A stretch of DNA of 64,000 bases from Rostratula benghalensis (taxonomy: Eukaryota; Chordata; Aves; Charadriiformes; Rostratulidae), in contig VXAI01000246.1 of assembly GCA_013399305.1 (NCBI GenBank), positions 423,879 through 487,878 on the forward strand. Reading direction: 5' to 3'. This document shows positions 24,291 to 37,259 of the stretch, one piece after another; position 1 is the first letter of the stretch, and every line of letters begins with the position of its first letter. Position numbers and translations under genes: made by a program. A model generated the notes under the pieces. That model made no database searches. It was given only the letters and a program-made list of their open reading frames with translations, and was not told the origin of the DNA.

Positions 24291-27118
24291 TTCGGTGTTG
24301 GGGTGTGTTTTCCCCTTTGAAGCTGCAAGTAGCCTCAATGTCCCAAGCTGTGGGTGTCCCCCCATCACAAACCAGTAACCCCTGGGGGAGCAGCATCACT
24401 GCCTCCAGCCCGGCTCCCCACAGCTCCTCTACCCCTTCTGGCACCCACCCACTTCCCTCCCCTCTCATGAACCACCAAGCTCCTCTCCAAACCCAGTCCC
24501 AGCTGATAAATACAGCATTTTATGGCTACTCTCAAGGGAACTGCAGGACCTAGAGCTGTGCTGAGACAGCCCTGGCCACCCAAGAGCCTCCACCACCCAA
24601 ACTGGAAGAGCTCCAGTTGCCTTGATCGTCTTGCTTCCTTGTGAGCTAGCTGCATGCCCTCACGGGAAGGTTTGTTCAGGAAAAAATGGCAAAATGGCAG
24701 TGTTTAGTTGACAAAATGTCACAGAAAAGATGATGCCCTTCCTTGGTGAGGTCTGTGCTCTTAAAATTCAGTGTTGGCCCTAGGTGTGTTGGGCAACACT
24801 GGGCAGGGTCGGTGTGGGGCTGGGGAGGTGCTGGGGCCTTTCCCAGGGCTGTTGGCTGAACTGCTCAAAATCTTCATTTACCCCAAGGGAACCCAAGGTT
24901 CCTCTGGGGCTGCTTTGGAGTGGGGTGTTGTGAGCTGTGGGGTGAGATGGGACACGGGACAATCATCCTCTAGGGAATGAGTTCACTCTTCTTCCCTCGT
25001 GTTAAAAAAACGTTGTGAAATTACTAAGAGATGTGAAGGAATGACAGTGTCACATTACAGACACACGACACAGAAGAAGGCATGAGAAAAATTCTATTTC
25101 CTCCTCAGTGTATCTATTGATGCACTTCTAGAAACGTTGCCCATTTTCAAAAATACACTCGTGCCGGCGGGACCTACCACCCCCTCTCCCTGCACACACC
25201 AGTCCTGGGTGCAGCCAGCCTGCTCCTTGTTCAGCGGGACCCCTGCCCTTTTCAGTGACTCCTGGAGATCCAACAGTACAAGCAGAAAGCCCCAGGAATG
25301 ACATTTCTTACAAGAAGCCCCGCGTGGCTCCAGCTGATCCCTTCCCTGCTGGGACCCGTGCGCCGCGCTGGCACCTCCCCCAGTTACACACCACATTGCA
25401 CTTCTCCTCACGGGGAGCAAACGTGTCCCTAACAGAGCAAATTGCTGCACAAGTGTTAATGAAACACGTCCCAACTGTAAGGTAGGAAGAAATCTGTTAC
25501 TATAAATTGCGTTTCGATTTCCTTATTACTGCTTAGACTGAGAGTCAAACAGGTCGGGGTTGTGTACAGCCCCTCAGGAGCAAGTTTCACAGCTGAAACA
25601 AGAGCAAGAGCTGTTCCATCCTTTCCTCACTCTCCAGGGAGGGGTCAGGGCTCAGACACTGGCAGGGGGGGGTCACAGCACGGCTGGAGACAGAGATGCT
25701 CAAGGGTGTCTGTCCCCCTGGCTGCGCTCTCCACATCAGCCCTCTGCCTTTCCCACAGTCCTGAATATCCTTGCTCTGAAACAGGGAGCCTCCACCAGCA
25801 ATTAAATGAGATTATATTCTCAATCCAGCATTTATATCCCACGTGGTTTATGTTACAGGCTGGTTCTAAAACTCTACAGCAGGGCGTCTTGCTGATGACA
25901 AATTTTGAAGTTAAGTACGAATCCTGTTTGCACCTTCCCTCTTTATGCCACAGGAATTTTCTAAGAAGGAAAAGAGGGAGCCACAAACGTCAGGAAGATT
26001 AAAAGATCTCTGTGAATGAGGTTTGATTCATCCTTCCATCATTCCTGGAAGAACTGCATTGAACTATACTCTTGAGTTTGCTGTTCAGATGAAATCTTGA
26101 AACACTTAAACCCCACACGTTTGGTAGAAACGGCAGGTCAAACGTTTGTGCTGAAAGGAAGTACTTTTAGTTTGTCACCTGGGCAAAAAGCTCCTTTGAT
26201 TTTTTTTTATTTTTTTTTTTTTTTAGAAAAACATATTCCTGATGTGGACATGAATGGTAACTGTGGTAAAACAATTCGGGATCCCTTCGTGGGCAAAGTC
26301 TGTGTCTGATTTCCTTCCACTGGTGACAGGGGAGATGAAAGCTCTGTCTCCTCCCAGGCTGGAATATTTCCTCCCTCCTCACATCTGTTTTCCTCAATCT
26401 ATTCCAAATGACAATGGAATTAACATATATAATGGCAAGCAAAAATCTGACTTAAAATGCTTTTCACAAACTTTCTGTCCAAAAGATTCCACTCTGTCCC
26501 TTTCAATTAGCTGCTCAGTTTTCTCTGCGTTAATTGCAGAGTCTGAGAGTTCTGCTCCACAGCCGGGGAGAGAAAAGACTGAGGCAGGAGCCAGAGGCTG
26601 TAAATTATTCAGAGATGTCATACATTTCTTGAGGGGACTCAGGTGACGTCTGTTAATGCCCAAAGACTCAGAAGACTTGGAAAACTTGGGAGTAAACTTG
26701 GTCCTTGTCCAGACACCCCGACCTGAGGTGACATTTGTCCATCGGCAGGACTTTGCACCGGTTCCCCGGGTGGAAGCAGCACAGACACGTGTGACACCTC
26801 CTGTGGGCTTAAAAGCTGTTTCCCTGAGTCAATCCTCTTCCTGGGTGCCTCCACCTTCACCCTCCCGGCTCCGTCCTCCCCAACCCCAGCTGACAGCTCT
26901 GTGGCTCCTGTTTGGAGAGCGAAGTGGTGGCTCTGGGGACATGGGCCAGGGAAAGCCACCGGCCAGCAGGAGCTGCTGGGGTGGCAGAAAGCTCTGTCAG
27001 ATGAAGGGGCTGATGTGCCCTGCTGACTCCCAGCTGAGCCACCACAGCTCAATCCCCTCACCCAGTTACAGGAGGGGATGGAGGTTCCCCATGGGGTCAT
27101 TTGTGGGGAAAACGAACA
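24291..27118. other. Intronic, no gene
   Basis: Unique sequence, moderately AT-rich around 25800-26500, with a T-tract at 26199. No coding exon or element recognised. Confidence 0.5.
26199..26224. repeat. Poly-T tract
   Basis: A T-run with one A interruption (ttttttttattttttttttt), followed by agaaaaac. Simple sequence. Confidence 0.85.
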
Positions 27119-27188
27119 GGAGGGGAGAGGAGAGGAGAGGAGAGGAGAGGAGAGGAGAGGAGAGGAGAGGAGAGGAGAGGAGAGGAGA
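27119..27188. repeat. (GGAGA)n pentanucleotide microsatellite
   Basis: About fourteen near-perfect copies of agagg/ggaga. The pure array keeps long frames open on both strands; these are low-complexity and not coding. Confidence 0.95.
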
Positions 27189-27359
27189 CCTGGAGGGATG
27201 GGACAGAAGGAGATCAGGGATGGGAGGGAGCTGTGGCTGCAGCCCAAGAGGAGTCTCAGCACGTTTCAGTAGCTGGGTACGGGAAGATGCCGAACCCCAT
27301 CTTTTCTGGGTCACCTGATGAAGCAACGCAGGGCAGCGTTCCCCATTACAGCACAAACT

Positions 27360-27730
27360 AACGTGCTATGTCTTTGTTATGCTAATGTCCCAGCACTGCA
27401 CAATTTAAATAGCACTTCCAGAAAAATTAAGTATGTTCATTGACACAGTGAAATGTTTTCACCCTCCATGTAACCTTCACAGTTTCTGTACAAAATCTAT
27501 CAGTCAGTAAACTATTCATCTGCGAATGCTTACCAATTATTATGCTAATGTATTACAATACATTACAGTGAATTCTTTTTAAATGCCAGGAAATGCAGCT
27601 GTCTGGCAACCTACCTCGCCTGTATTATGGAGCTATCAATAAACAGCACAGCGTCTGCAACTGGATTTTGACTGCTTTGTCAGAACTATGCAAAAAAAAA
27701 AATCTTATCAGTTAATATTATGAAGGAATT
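27360..27730. promoter_or_regulatory. AT-rich island with two POU-type sites
   Basis: The 12-mer ttatgctaatgt occurs twice, at 27377-27388 and 27540-27551. Each copy contains TATGCTAAT, which fits the POU consensus TATGCWAAT. The rest is AT-rich with cacaatttaaatagc and acaatacattacag. Candidate neural enhancer in GRIK3 intron 1. Confidence 0.38.
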
Positions 27731-28153
27731 CAGGAATTAAAGTGGTGTCATGTATTCTCCTGGCAGTGGACTCGGGAACAGCACAGCAATACAGAGCAGA
27801 CAGCTGCTGCATGGGTTTGCCCCGAGCCAACCTGTGCAGGAACGTCCAGGTGGGCAGCATGGAATGGTCCTGTCCATCCCAAGGAGCCAAATGCACCCTC
27901 TGATGTGTAACTGCTCCATAAGTCACCTCTCTTTTTTTGGAACTGGGTGATACTGAGACTTAGGCTAGCAAACATAGACTGCAAATATGGGTATGGATGG
28001 AGTATAGCACAAGAATAGTTCACACTGGGGTGATTCCTTCCACAGAGCATGGGAACTGTTTCCAGGTACCAAAAGGAACTCTGTCTCTCTCATTGCCTGG
28101 TAGAGGAAATATTCGATATTAATATACATTTGGCTGTACTGTAAATCACTGAG

Positions 28154-28330
28154 GAATCACAGAATCTCAGGGATTGGAAGGGACCTTGAAAGCTCATCCA
28201 GTCCAATCCCCCTGTCGGAGCAGGAACACCCAGAGCAGGTCCCACAGGAACGTGTCCAGGAGGGGTTTGAATGTCTCCAGAGAAGGAGACTCCACCACCT
28301 CTCTGGGCAGCCCCTGCCAGCGTTCCAAAT
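28154..28330 (-). mobile_element. CR1 LINE 3' end, 5'-truncated, minus orientation
   Basis: Reverse complement of a CR1 tail: aatcacagaatctcaggg, ttggaagggaccttgaaagc, tcatccagtccaatccccct, then gtttgaatgtctccagagaa. The element stops abruptly near 28330, typical 5' truncation. No coding part remains. Same orientation as GRIK3. Confidence 0.92.
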
Positions 28331-29108
28331 GGCAATGTGGAAGAGCGAAATGTTAAAAATCCTAACTCACTTGTTGAGGGCCAATACCTCTCGTTGAAGA
28401 GATGGAATTGCTTCATCTGTGCACTGTGAATTCCGTTGCACTGTGCAGGGGGTGCCCGTGCTGAGCGGTGTTGGTGGAGCAGCGCCCGCCGCCCGAGTTC
28501 GCTCTCCCGGCAGCGCTCTGCCCGAGAGGGAGCAGATCCCCCGTCCCCACCACTGCCAGCTCTCGTGTGGGCTGACATAAATGGACTCACTCAGTACTTT
28601 TTAACCATTTGCAGGTGCATAATATCTTCATGAATGCATTTATTCCTCTGTAGCACGACACAGTCAGCGCACACATTAGCGGGGCAAAAAATTTCTTGGC
28701 TCCAAGGAGGCCCTCAACGGTGCAGCTCCAGAGCCCCATCCAAGTGCTGCTGATGCCGGAGGCCACTGGCTGTCCTGCAGGACATGCTGAGCCTGGCTGC
28801 ACAGCCGGCTCTGTCAGATACCATAATCACACCTCGGAGCAGTGGAAATGTCTGTTTTCTCAGAGGAGGTAGTGCCTGGGGCCAGGAGCTGCTGGCAGAG
28901 CCTGAGTCCCCTGGAGCCGAGCTGGCCAGGCTTGGGGCTGGACCCCAACGGGACCTGCCTGGTGTCCCCCAGCTGCAGGGGGTGAGGGAAGAGCCAAGTG
29001 GAGCATGGTGTCTGAGTGAACAACCCCCCTCCCTCTGTACTGGCTCCACCAGCCCTTCCTTCCCCCTCTCAGGCACCCACACCTGGGTGGTGAGCATCTC
29101 CTGAGCAT
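28331..29108. other. Intronic, no gene
   Basis: Unique sequence between the minus-strand CR1 copy and the polypyrimidine tract. Nothing specific. Confidence 0.5.
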
Positions 29109-29233
29109 CTCCCCTTCCTTCTCCTCCTTCTTCTCTTCCTCCTCCTCCTTCTTCTCTTCCTCCTCCTCCTTCTTCTCCCCTTCTTCCTTCTCCTTCTTTT
29201 CTTCTTCTCCTCCTCCTCCTCCTCCTTCTCCTT
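29109..29233. repeat. Polypyrimidine (CCT/TTC)n tract
   Basis: About 125 bases of C and T only, made of cct, ctt and ttc triplets (cctcctcctcct, ttcttctcttcc). It is homopurine on the other strand, giving Glu/Lys/Arg-rich pseudo-frames. Confidence 0.93.
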
Positions 29234-29389
29234 GCACCCAGAAACCTGCCCAGTGTGATGGATGACCACAGTCTCAGCAGAGCGTGGTCCTCGTCGCCGG
29301 CTGATCCCCAGGGATGCAGCTCACTGCACCCCACGGCACGGCTCTGCCACAGCCTGTTCCTCCATCAGCCCCACTGCTCGTTAGCTCCC

Positions 29390-29690
29390 TAGCCTTTTGT
29401 AATTAAGGTGTGGCAAACGTTTGGGAATTTTTAATCAAAAATGCAAAGGAAAATAAATACGGCTAGAGGCATCCATCAAAACTTCTCTGCTTCCCATATT
29501 TGTCTTTTCTCAGGAGCTAATATCCATGAATTTGGTTATTAGAGTCATAATGTTATAATTATTTCATTTAATACTCTAATTATCCCTTGTGATTAATCCT
29601 GACCATAACAGAAATGTCTGTGAGTCTGGAAGGCATGTTCCAATAGATTTTGCATTATGAATGTTAATTTGAGTTAACAAGGATGATCAC
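29390..29690. promoter_or_regulatory. AT-rich island
   Basis: Contains gtaattaaggtgtgg, gtcataatgttataatt and gtgattaatcctgacc (an OTX-type TAATCC). Unique and non-coding. Confidence 0.28.
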
Positions 29691-29942
29691 TAGGGGAAAG
29701 GAAACCAAAGAGCACGAGGACTTGAAGCTTCTGAGCCAGCACGGGGGCTTTTCCTGCCTGTTCCTGTGAGTAACTGGGCCAGCGGCCTCGAGCTTCTGCT
29801 GGTGTGGGCTCTGGAACTGGTGTGGAGCATCAGGAGGTCTGGGTCCATGTGCAGCACTGGAGTTGGGGGGTGAGACCTGGTGGGGGCTCTGGGCAGCCCC
29901 GTTTTTGAGCTGTGTATTGGCACTTACAGCACAAGCTCATGC

Positions 29943-29981
29943 TGTGATGGCCATGTGTGATGGCCACGTGTGATGGCCACA
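29943..29981. repeat. 13-bp tandem repeat, three copies
   Basis: Three copies of tgtgatggccatg or tgtgatggccacg in exact 13-bp register. Confidence 0.8.
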
Positions 29982-32900
29982 CGTGTGCCATGAGCCCAGG
30001 GGGGTGCAGGCGCTCTCCTGCTTCTCCCTGTTGTGCGGTGTCCCATGGATCCAGTGCAGGGCTTCACTTTGGCTGAGTGGAATTGGGATGGGTATCTGAG
30101 AGCTGTCTGATGCCACCGAACTGCCCCACGGCCAGTTGGTTTCAGCAGCAAAGTCACACTCCAAGGAGGTAAAAGCATCTTCAATTTTTAAGTATCTTGG
30201 CTCTCGGGGCAGACCCCGAGCAGCCCCGGGGCACCCTGTGAACACGAGCTTTTCAGAATATCCCGTCTTCAGCTCCAAGGAGGTTGCTGAGGGAGCTTTG
30301 CAGCTGCCGGGTCCGTGTTGGCTGTTACCTGCACAGACATCTGGTCACACACCTTTGGACTGTGCTCACACCGAGCTGAAAAACCACCCATCGAGGTCAA
30401 CACCGAAACGGGCACAAACTCTGGCCATTTTCTTCCCTCTGGCTGCAGGGGCTGTGCGGGTGCTGGGAGCTGTGGGCGCTGGGGCTCCCTCCCAGACAAG
30501 TGTGCAATTCACACGCACACCCAGCCACGCACGTGCCCTCACAACCCCTGCGTGCTGCCTTCCAGGGCCAGCCAGCTGTGCCTTTATGTACAGGGGAAAG
30601 AAACGTATGGACGGGGGGAACCCCCCGCTGCTGGCACAGCCCCGGGAGCGGGGGAGGACGGGCGTCTGTCATCTTCAGAGAAGGGCTCTTCCTATAAGAC
30701 AGGCCTTTAAACAGCATCGTGTCAACCAGAGCCAATGGCCTCTCCACTTGAGACAGGGGCTGGAAACAAACAAAAATGAGGGAGTAGAGAGATTTCTGAC
30801 CCTGCCTGCCCATCTCCCCAGCGCCTGCGCTCATTGCCAGCCCCTCCGCTCCACACGGCCAAAGCAAACACTACCTTGATTTCTTTTTTTTTCTTTATGT
30901 ACACAAACTACGGGGCTGCAGAAAACAGCCTTTCAAACTGAGGAATTATTGCTGCCTTCTGGCTTCTCTGTCCATCTGTCAAAATAAGGGCTGACAAAGG
31001 GTGAAGTCTCTGGCCTTGCAAGCGCTGAAAGATGCCGGGCAAGAGCAAGGCACGTGTGAGGAGAACCTCTCACTGCACAGAGGTATTTTTGTGGCCTGCA
31101 CATTCCCATCGTCCAAACAGTCAGTCTTTGAGCAACCAGGAATCCTGAGGATGGTGCTTCTGCTCTCATGCTGGGAGGCTCCCGGAGCTCCAGCCCCACT
31201 GGTGTTTTCCTGCTCCTCCTCCACCCGGGGCTGAGCTGTACAGGGGAGTCTCAGTCCCCTACAAGCTACTGCTTAGAAACATCACTGCTCAGAGAAAAAC
31301 ATAATTAATAATTGCTAGTGGTGGCAATAGTTTTCTCCACACGTACAGCCCTTATTTTATCAGTTGCATGCAGGTCTCTTCATTCGTTTGCTTCAGGTGA
31401 TTTCCAAAGAGCTAACGAGCTGGGTGGCTCCACTTTTCCCAGGAGCTGTGGCGTCTTGGGTGGAGAAGGCTCCAGGGATGGAGGAAGAGGTAAAACCTGA
31501 GGATGTGAGCAGGGAAGTGATTTGTCTGCGGCAGAGCCCGTGTTCAGAGCCATCCTCATGTCCCAGCTGCTGCAAAGGTAGGACTGCCTGGCCAGGGTCT
31601 GTTGTTTACCAGCGATAAACAAATTACCAAAATTTACTAAATAGCATAACACACCTGCGTACACAAACTCGTTTTTCCTTTAAACAAAGGAACACCTGGC
31701 AGTGCCTTAACTTCCAGGGGTTTCCAAATGCTGTTCTTGAAATGTTTCTTCAGGTGCTCCCAAGCGTTTGGGGAGTCGGTCTCTTTCAGGCTCCTGCTGA
31801 AATGCCAGGGGCTGGAGCCAGCTCTAATTTTAGCCACTGAAATGGGAAAGACTGAGCCAAATGAGGCAAAGCTGCCTTTGCAGCCGGGAGCGGGGAGCAC
31901 GGCTGCGGCAGAAACTCCCAAAGGGCTTCTTCCGTCGCCTGGATGGCTGGGGGCAAACACGGAATCGCCCGGGGCTGCATTACAGAGCGGGAAATTAATG
32001 TTACCCGGTTCCTTCCCTGCTAGTCCCCAGCCCACACGTTTGTTCCCAATTTAGTTCACCTTGTGGTAAGTCCACAGCTTCTGGATTTGCCACCCCTGCC
32101 CCACTCACCGCACTGAGCCCGGGTTTCTGGCTCGTTGGTGCCCCACGTCCCAGCACCCGCTCCTGCCCCACGCTCCTCCAGCAGCTCCCGGGGGGCTTCC
32201 AGGGCATCCCACCTCCTGTGCTCAGAGCCAGGTGGCTGTGCCCGTCCCCAGCACCCTGGGGACCGTGGTGCTTCGCTGGGGGACGGGCTGTGGTGCAGTC
32301 TCCTCGTTAGCAGGGACAGAGCCCACTAGTGAGCTAGAAAGATCCAGATGTTGAGCAGCTGCAGAGGGCACGCAGAGCCAGCGGGTGTGGAGGACAGGCA
32401 GGATGGGGAGAGGGATCTCCTGCAAGAGCAAACGGGCAGTTCCTCCTCCTGTCTCCACTCTGTGCCCCACACAACGGGGCTGTGGCTTCCAGCTGCCAGA
32501 GCTGGAGGTCTCGATTCTGCTGGAAAGGTCACATCCGACAGGACTCTTCTGCTGGACTTCCTCGGGTACCCTCGGGCTTGTGGGAATGCTGCAGGATGTG
32601 GGAGGATGGGTGGAAGCACTTGCTGGGTTTTACAGAGGGGTTAAAGACGTGCTGGGCAGCACCACCCAGGGACGTTCTTCAGCCATTTCTCAGATGGAGC
32701 CACATTAAGATTCCCAGAAGGAGCAAACCTCACCCCCTGTCAGCAGAAACACACACACACACCCCCAGATGCCCATTGGAAGCCGTTTGGGTGTTTTATA
32801 GCAAGGAGCAGACACGGCGGGTTACAAGCACACAGGCGCCATACACGGGGTCACCGTCACCCCCAGCTCGGTCTCCTCCTGGGGACACCCTCCCTCGGGA

Positions 32901-33229
32901 GAGGTGCTCAAACCTCCCTCAGAGCTGAGTGAAGGAAGTGCAGCCGGAGCTGCCAGGAGGGAATTGCTCGTGGGGTGTCTGCTGCCCCGTTGGGGTACCC
33001 GGCAGGAGGGGGGGACGGGCAGGGGTCACCCCAGGACCCGAGCAGGGCCCTAACGCTTCGAACAAGAGGAGCCCACTTGGCTCCAGCCTGAGCCCAGCAG
33101 CATCAGCGCAGCCAAGTCCCCCTTTGCTGTGTCTCTGGCAGCCAATTACTCATTTCCAGTGCCACAGCCCGTTCTTGATTTGGCAGTTTAGGGGGCTTGC
33201 TGAAGGAAATAACACAGCAATGTCCTCTT
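29982..33229. other. Intronic, no gene
   Basis: GC-rich unique sequence with a short (AC)n at 32748-32764. Long frames (for example 30136-30879) have no recognisable domains. A small AT patch lies at 31290-31360. Confidence 0.5.
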
Positions 33230-33840
33230 AGCGGGAGTCTCAGAAACAATATTCTAAGAGACAGGAGAAAATTAATGCGAAAATGTGGTGTTTACATGCC
33301 CCTGTCACCGCCCATGCTTGAAGGACTGACTATTAACACCTGGTCAATATCAAGAACTTCCTCTAAAGACTTTTTTTTAAAAGGCATCAAGGATGATATT
33401 GAAGAGCATGAAAATAATCTGATTAATATGATGTCTCCTTGAAACATTTCTGAAATGTGTGAAGTGTTACTTTTACTGCAGGGTACTTTTCCGGCACAGA
33501 GTGAAAACCAAAGTGCAGAACAACACAAAACGCAGAGATCCTTACTACACGGAATGATGAGGCCATAAAACCAAACAATAAAGTTAAATAATTTACCATA
33601 AATATCTAAAGCTCTGAAATTATTCTCTACATTAACTGCCTATGTTTAAAATGATCTTTGCATTCACCATGTCACAGATGGCAACATCAGACAAGAGAGT
33701 CCTTGACAAAATCTCGCTGTAATTATTCTTTCCACAGCTGCAGTTATTTTAATGCCTTTTCAGTTAAGCTGAAAGAGACGCACACATTTTATAAATAAGG
33801 GCTTTTAACCAGTTTGACAATGAAGCATTTGAAACGTACA
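33230..33840. promoter_or_regulatory. Long AT-rich island
   Basis: About 600 bp of AT-rich unique sequence with aagttaaataatttacc, gtaattattctttcc and ttataaataagggc. An A-rich simple stretch follows at 33849-33885. Candidate conserved element, possibly two. Confidence 0.3.
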
Positions 33841-33885
33841 GTGCAGGGGAAAAAAAAAAAAACAAAAAAAAACCAACCAAAAAAC

Positions 33886-35514
33886 TTTTGCTGCATCTCG
33901 AAACCTGGGAGAGCAACTGTGGAGACTCAGAGTGGGGAGACAACTCCTCTGTCTACAGCGGTATTTAGCAATTAAAGCTAAAAATGATGCTGATTGCAAC
34001 GGTCTGAGAGAGCTGTCACTACCAGCTTGGGGAGCTGCTCAGCCACAATCTAATAATGAGCTTTATTTGGGTGGTGGCTCCATCCTATCTCTGCTGAGAC
34101 ACTGCCCCTGGGGAGGGACTGGGAGCTGCGGGACCCAGCCCAGGAGAAAATTTGGCAGCTCGAAGGCGGTGAGGGCGACACACTGCTCGAGAGCCAAGTC
34201 TGGCATCTGGGAGTGATCTTGCACTTTTCACCTTGCACTTTTCACCCCCTCAGAGGAGTTCGGGAGGTCGGGAATCTGTCTCAAATCACAGCGCGGGACT
34301 CCGGGCAGCTGCCAAAACTTGAGCCGAAACACCAGGATTCCGGTGCCCGCGGGAGTTTGTGGAGGTGCTGCAGAGCCCCCCTGCGCTTCCCGGTCTCTTC
34401 AGAGCCTTCCAAACCCCTCTCTCCCTTACATCTCTGCTGCAGGACTCGGAATAAGTGGCCGTATTTTTTAAAGCTCCGCACACTCAACAGCTCTTGTGAA
34501 AAACAAAAGCAGCTGAATCCTCAAGTGAAGTTCCCTGCGCTCCCAGCGAGATGCAGCTGCTTCTCCCTCCCCTCGTTTAAGCTGTCTATTAGCTTAAAAG
34601 AAATGCGTGGAGACAGGGCTGAAATGATGGGAGCTGTACTGGGAGGATACTTTCCCATTTAAACCAAATAAAGAAAAATGAAAGAATGGGAGGGCGGTGG
34701 GAGGTTTTTCAAAGTGTAATCCTCGCAAGCTTTGACGTACAAAGCAGACACCGTGGTCTCCGGTGCTTGCAGACTAGGGAAGCCTGATTAATGAAGATTA
34801 TTGTCGGGGAGGCCTGGCTTTTATGCTCAACGCTGAAAGGCACCAACCCTCAAAGTATTCAGCATTACACAATAACAGATTGTGTGCAGTTAGCCTTAGA
34901 AAACAAATGTGCTCCCTCATGTAAGATCGTAGAGCATCCATCACTGGCTGGCATTAAATACCACCCAACACTGGTGTGTGTAAGTAGCAACACGTGAAAT
35001 CTAAACATTATTTTAAAGGAGTTGGAGCAACAAGAAACATTGGAGTGGATGTTCATATTCCCCTTTCACTTTGAAGCTTCTTTTTTCTCCTACTGAGGTC
35101 CAAGGGAACAGAATTCCCAGCCAGGGGAGCCGGGGTGGATGTTCCCCAGTCCCCCCAGGCACTGCCCTGGCCAGGGGGTCCATCCCCAGGACAGGGACGG
35201 TTCCCTGCCAAAGCCCCCACTGCACCTCTGATTAGATTTAGACCACAAATGAGATTCAACTGAGGAACTGAAATGGAGAAAATGGGATTTTTTTTATGAG
35301 ACACAGTATGCACCGCGTTAATGGGCTGCTCATAAACCACGGCTTGCCTCGAAATCCTCTGCAAAATCCAAAGAGCTGCCACATCACAGGTCTCTCTCTG
35401 TGTTTATTTTATCTGCCTACAAAAGGAACCGGGGGCATCAATTCTCTCTGTAGAGAAATGGCACCGCGGTTGTACATCCGTTTGGTTTGCTCTGTGCGTC
35501 CCTACCTGGACACT
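33886..35514. other. Intronic, no gene
   Basis: Unique sequence; 34650-35060 is AT-richer and could include a further weak conserved block. No gene. Confidence 0.45.
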
Positions 35515-35702
35515 GTGAGGGTCTGGATGGTGACCCTGGGGACAGAGGTGTCCTCAAGGGATGGTGTGAGGGTCTGGACGGTGACTCTGGGGACAGAGGT
35601 ATCCTCAAGGGATGATGTGAGGGTCTGGATGGTGACCCTGGGGACAGAGGTGTCCTCACGGGATGGTTTAAGGGTCTGGACAGTGACCCTGGGGACTCTA
35701 GG
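35515..35702. repeat. 51-bp minisatellite
   Basis: About 3.6 copies at an exact 51-bp period; the motif gtgagggtctgg or its variant starts at 35515, 35566, 35617 and 35668. The copies differ by a few substitutions and no indels. Because 51 is 17 codons, a plus-strand frame stays open with a 17-residue repeat; no family is recognised and it is treated as chance. Confidence 0.92.
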
Positions 35703-36229
35703 TGTCTCGGTGCTGCTTTAGGACCCCTGTCACCACCTTCCCCCTCTTCCTCCCATGCAGCTTCACCACAGCAGGAGGGGCAGGGACCCCCGATGCAGCA
35801 CCCATGTGATACACACCCCCAAAACCCTGCTCTCTAGAAGGGCTGGGATTCACAGTGGGATGGAGAGGGCAATTACACCCCAGAGGGCAGCTCTTCACAC
35901 AAAAACACAGGTGAAAGTGACTTTTTCTTCCTCCTGTGTCACCCATTGTCACCAGTGTAGCCCAGAGGTCTCTGTGTGCAGGTGTCACAGCCCTCCCCAC
36001 CTGCAGGGCCACAAGGACAGGACAGGAGCAAGGAGAAACCGGGACCATTGGTGGGTGACCAGAGCCACTGAAGGCTTTCCATGGTTTCTATGGAATTCAG
36101 CAGCATTCCCACCATAAGCAAAGCAGTATTTCCTGGGTGTGTTTTGCCTCAGGCTGCCCAGGGTCTCTGCAAGAGGTGGGTCTGACCCAGGGCTCCTGGA
36201 TGACAATCTCATACCCTGCCTTTACTTTT
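35703..36229. other. Intronic, no gene
   Basis: Unique GC-rich sequence after the 51-bp minisatellite. Nothing specific. Confidence 0.5.
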
Positions 36230-36510
36230 GTCCTGCACTGTGGTACCATCAGCCACCCAATTAAGTGACATATTTAAACACTCGAACAAACAAACAAACT
36301 CCATCCTTGAAAGAGTCAAGCATGCCTCGTGGGGTCCCCCTGTTCCTCAGTTCTGAATCTCAGACTGATAATTAAATTAAAAAAAAAAAATAAAAAATCA
36401 CTTACACAAATTAACAGCACATCATGCTGAGGAGCGAGCACAAAGCTATTGTTACTTCCCATTTCAAACATGCTCGAATTAAAGGGGGGTTGGGGTTATC
36501 ATATTCTTCA
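36230..36510. promoter_or_regulatory. AT-rich island with NKX2-type site
   Basis: Contains ccaattaagtgac, which includes TTAAGTG (NKX2-type), then an (acaa)n-like stretch and an A-run near 36380. Weak candidate. Confidence 0.22.
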
Positions 36511-37259
36511 TAAGCGAGGCAGAGAGGAGTCACTGGGCTGGATGGCAGGCAGCTGCCTTCACCTGGGGGTCCTGAGGGCTCCTCCTAACGCAGCCTGACC
36601 AGGACAGCCTGGCACAGGACAGCCTGGCACAGGCCAGGAGAATGACACGGGCACGTCACCGTGTGCCAGTTCTGGGACTGCCCAGTGCAGAGCAGAGCAG
36701 GGCAGGGTGCTGTTCAGACACCCGGCAGGGAGGCAGCAGAACAGGATTTCCAAGGTTCCCATAAACATCCCGCACTATGTTTGGCCTCGGGTGCACCTCC
36801 CAGGATTGCTCCGTCTCACCCCGGATTTTGGCCAAACGGGTGGTATTTCCTGGGGAATGGCCTGACACTGTTCCCCATGGTGGCAATAAAGCCAAGGCTG
36901 CTCTTGGGGGTTGCTGCACCTCAAAAACATCCTCAAGAGCATCCTCAACCTGCGTGGGTCGCAGTTCCAGTCCTTGCAGAGCTCTGGCATCCAGCAGCGT
37001 AGAGAATCCATGGCCCGACCTCTCCCGCAGCCAGACCCTGGGGACAGAGCCGTCCCGTTCAGGCAGGAGCTGCCCCAGAGCCTGAGAGCACCTGAGAGCA
37101 GTGAGGTGTCACCTCAGTGCCCCGTCCTGCCACCCCCTGGGCCCAGGACACCCCAGTGCACCCCAACGAGCCCAGTCCTGCACCGTGGCACCCCCCAACA
37201 CACAGAGTCCCTGATCATATGGATCTGGCTGGGGAGCCAAGCGATCGGAAGCCTATTGC
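36511..37259. other. Intronic, no gene
   Basis: GC-rich; a two-copy duplication of ggacagcctggcacag lies near 36602-36634. Otherwise unique. Confidence 0.5.

Noticed and set aside
26656..27318. Long frames on both strands
   Set aside because: Sustained by the pure (GGAGA)n array, giving ERRGE and LLSSP repeats.
28714..29334. Minus-strand frame with Glu/Lys/Arg-rich peptide
   Set aside because: Translation of the polypyrimidine tract at 29109-29233.
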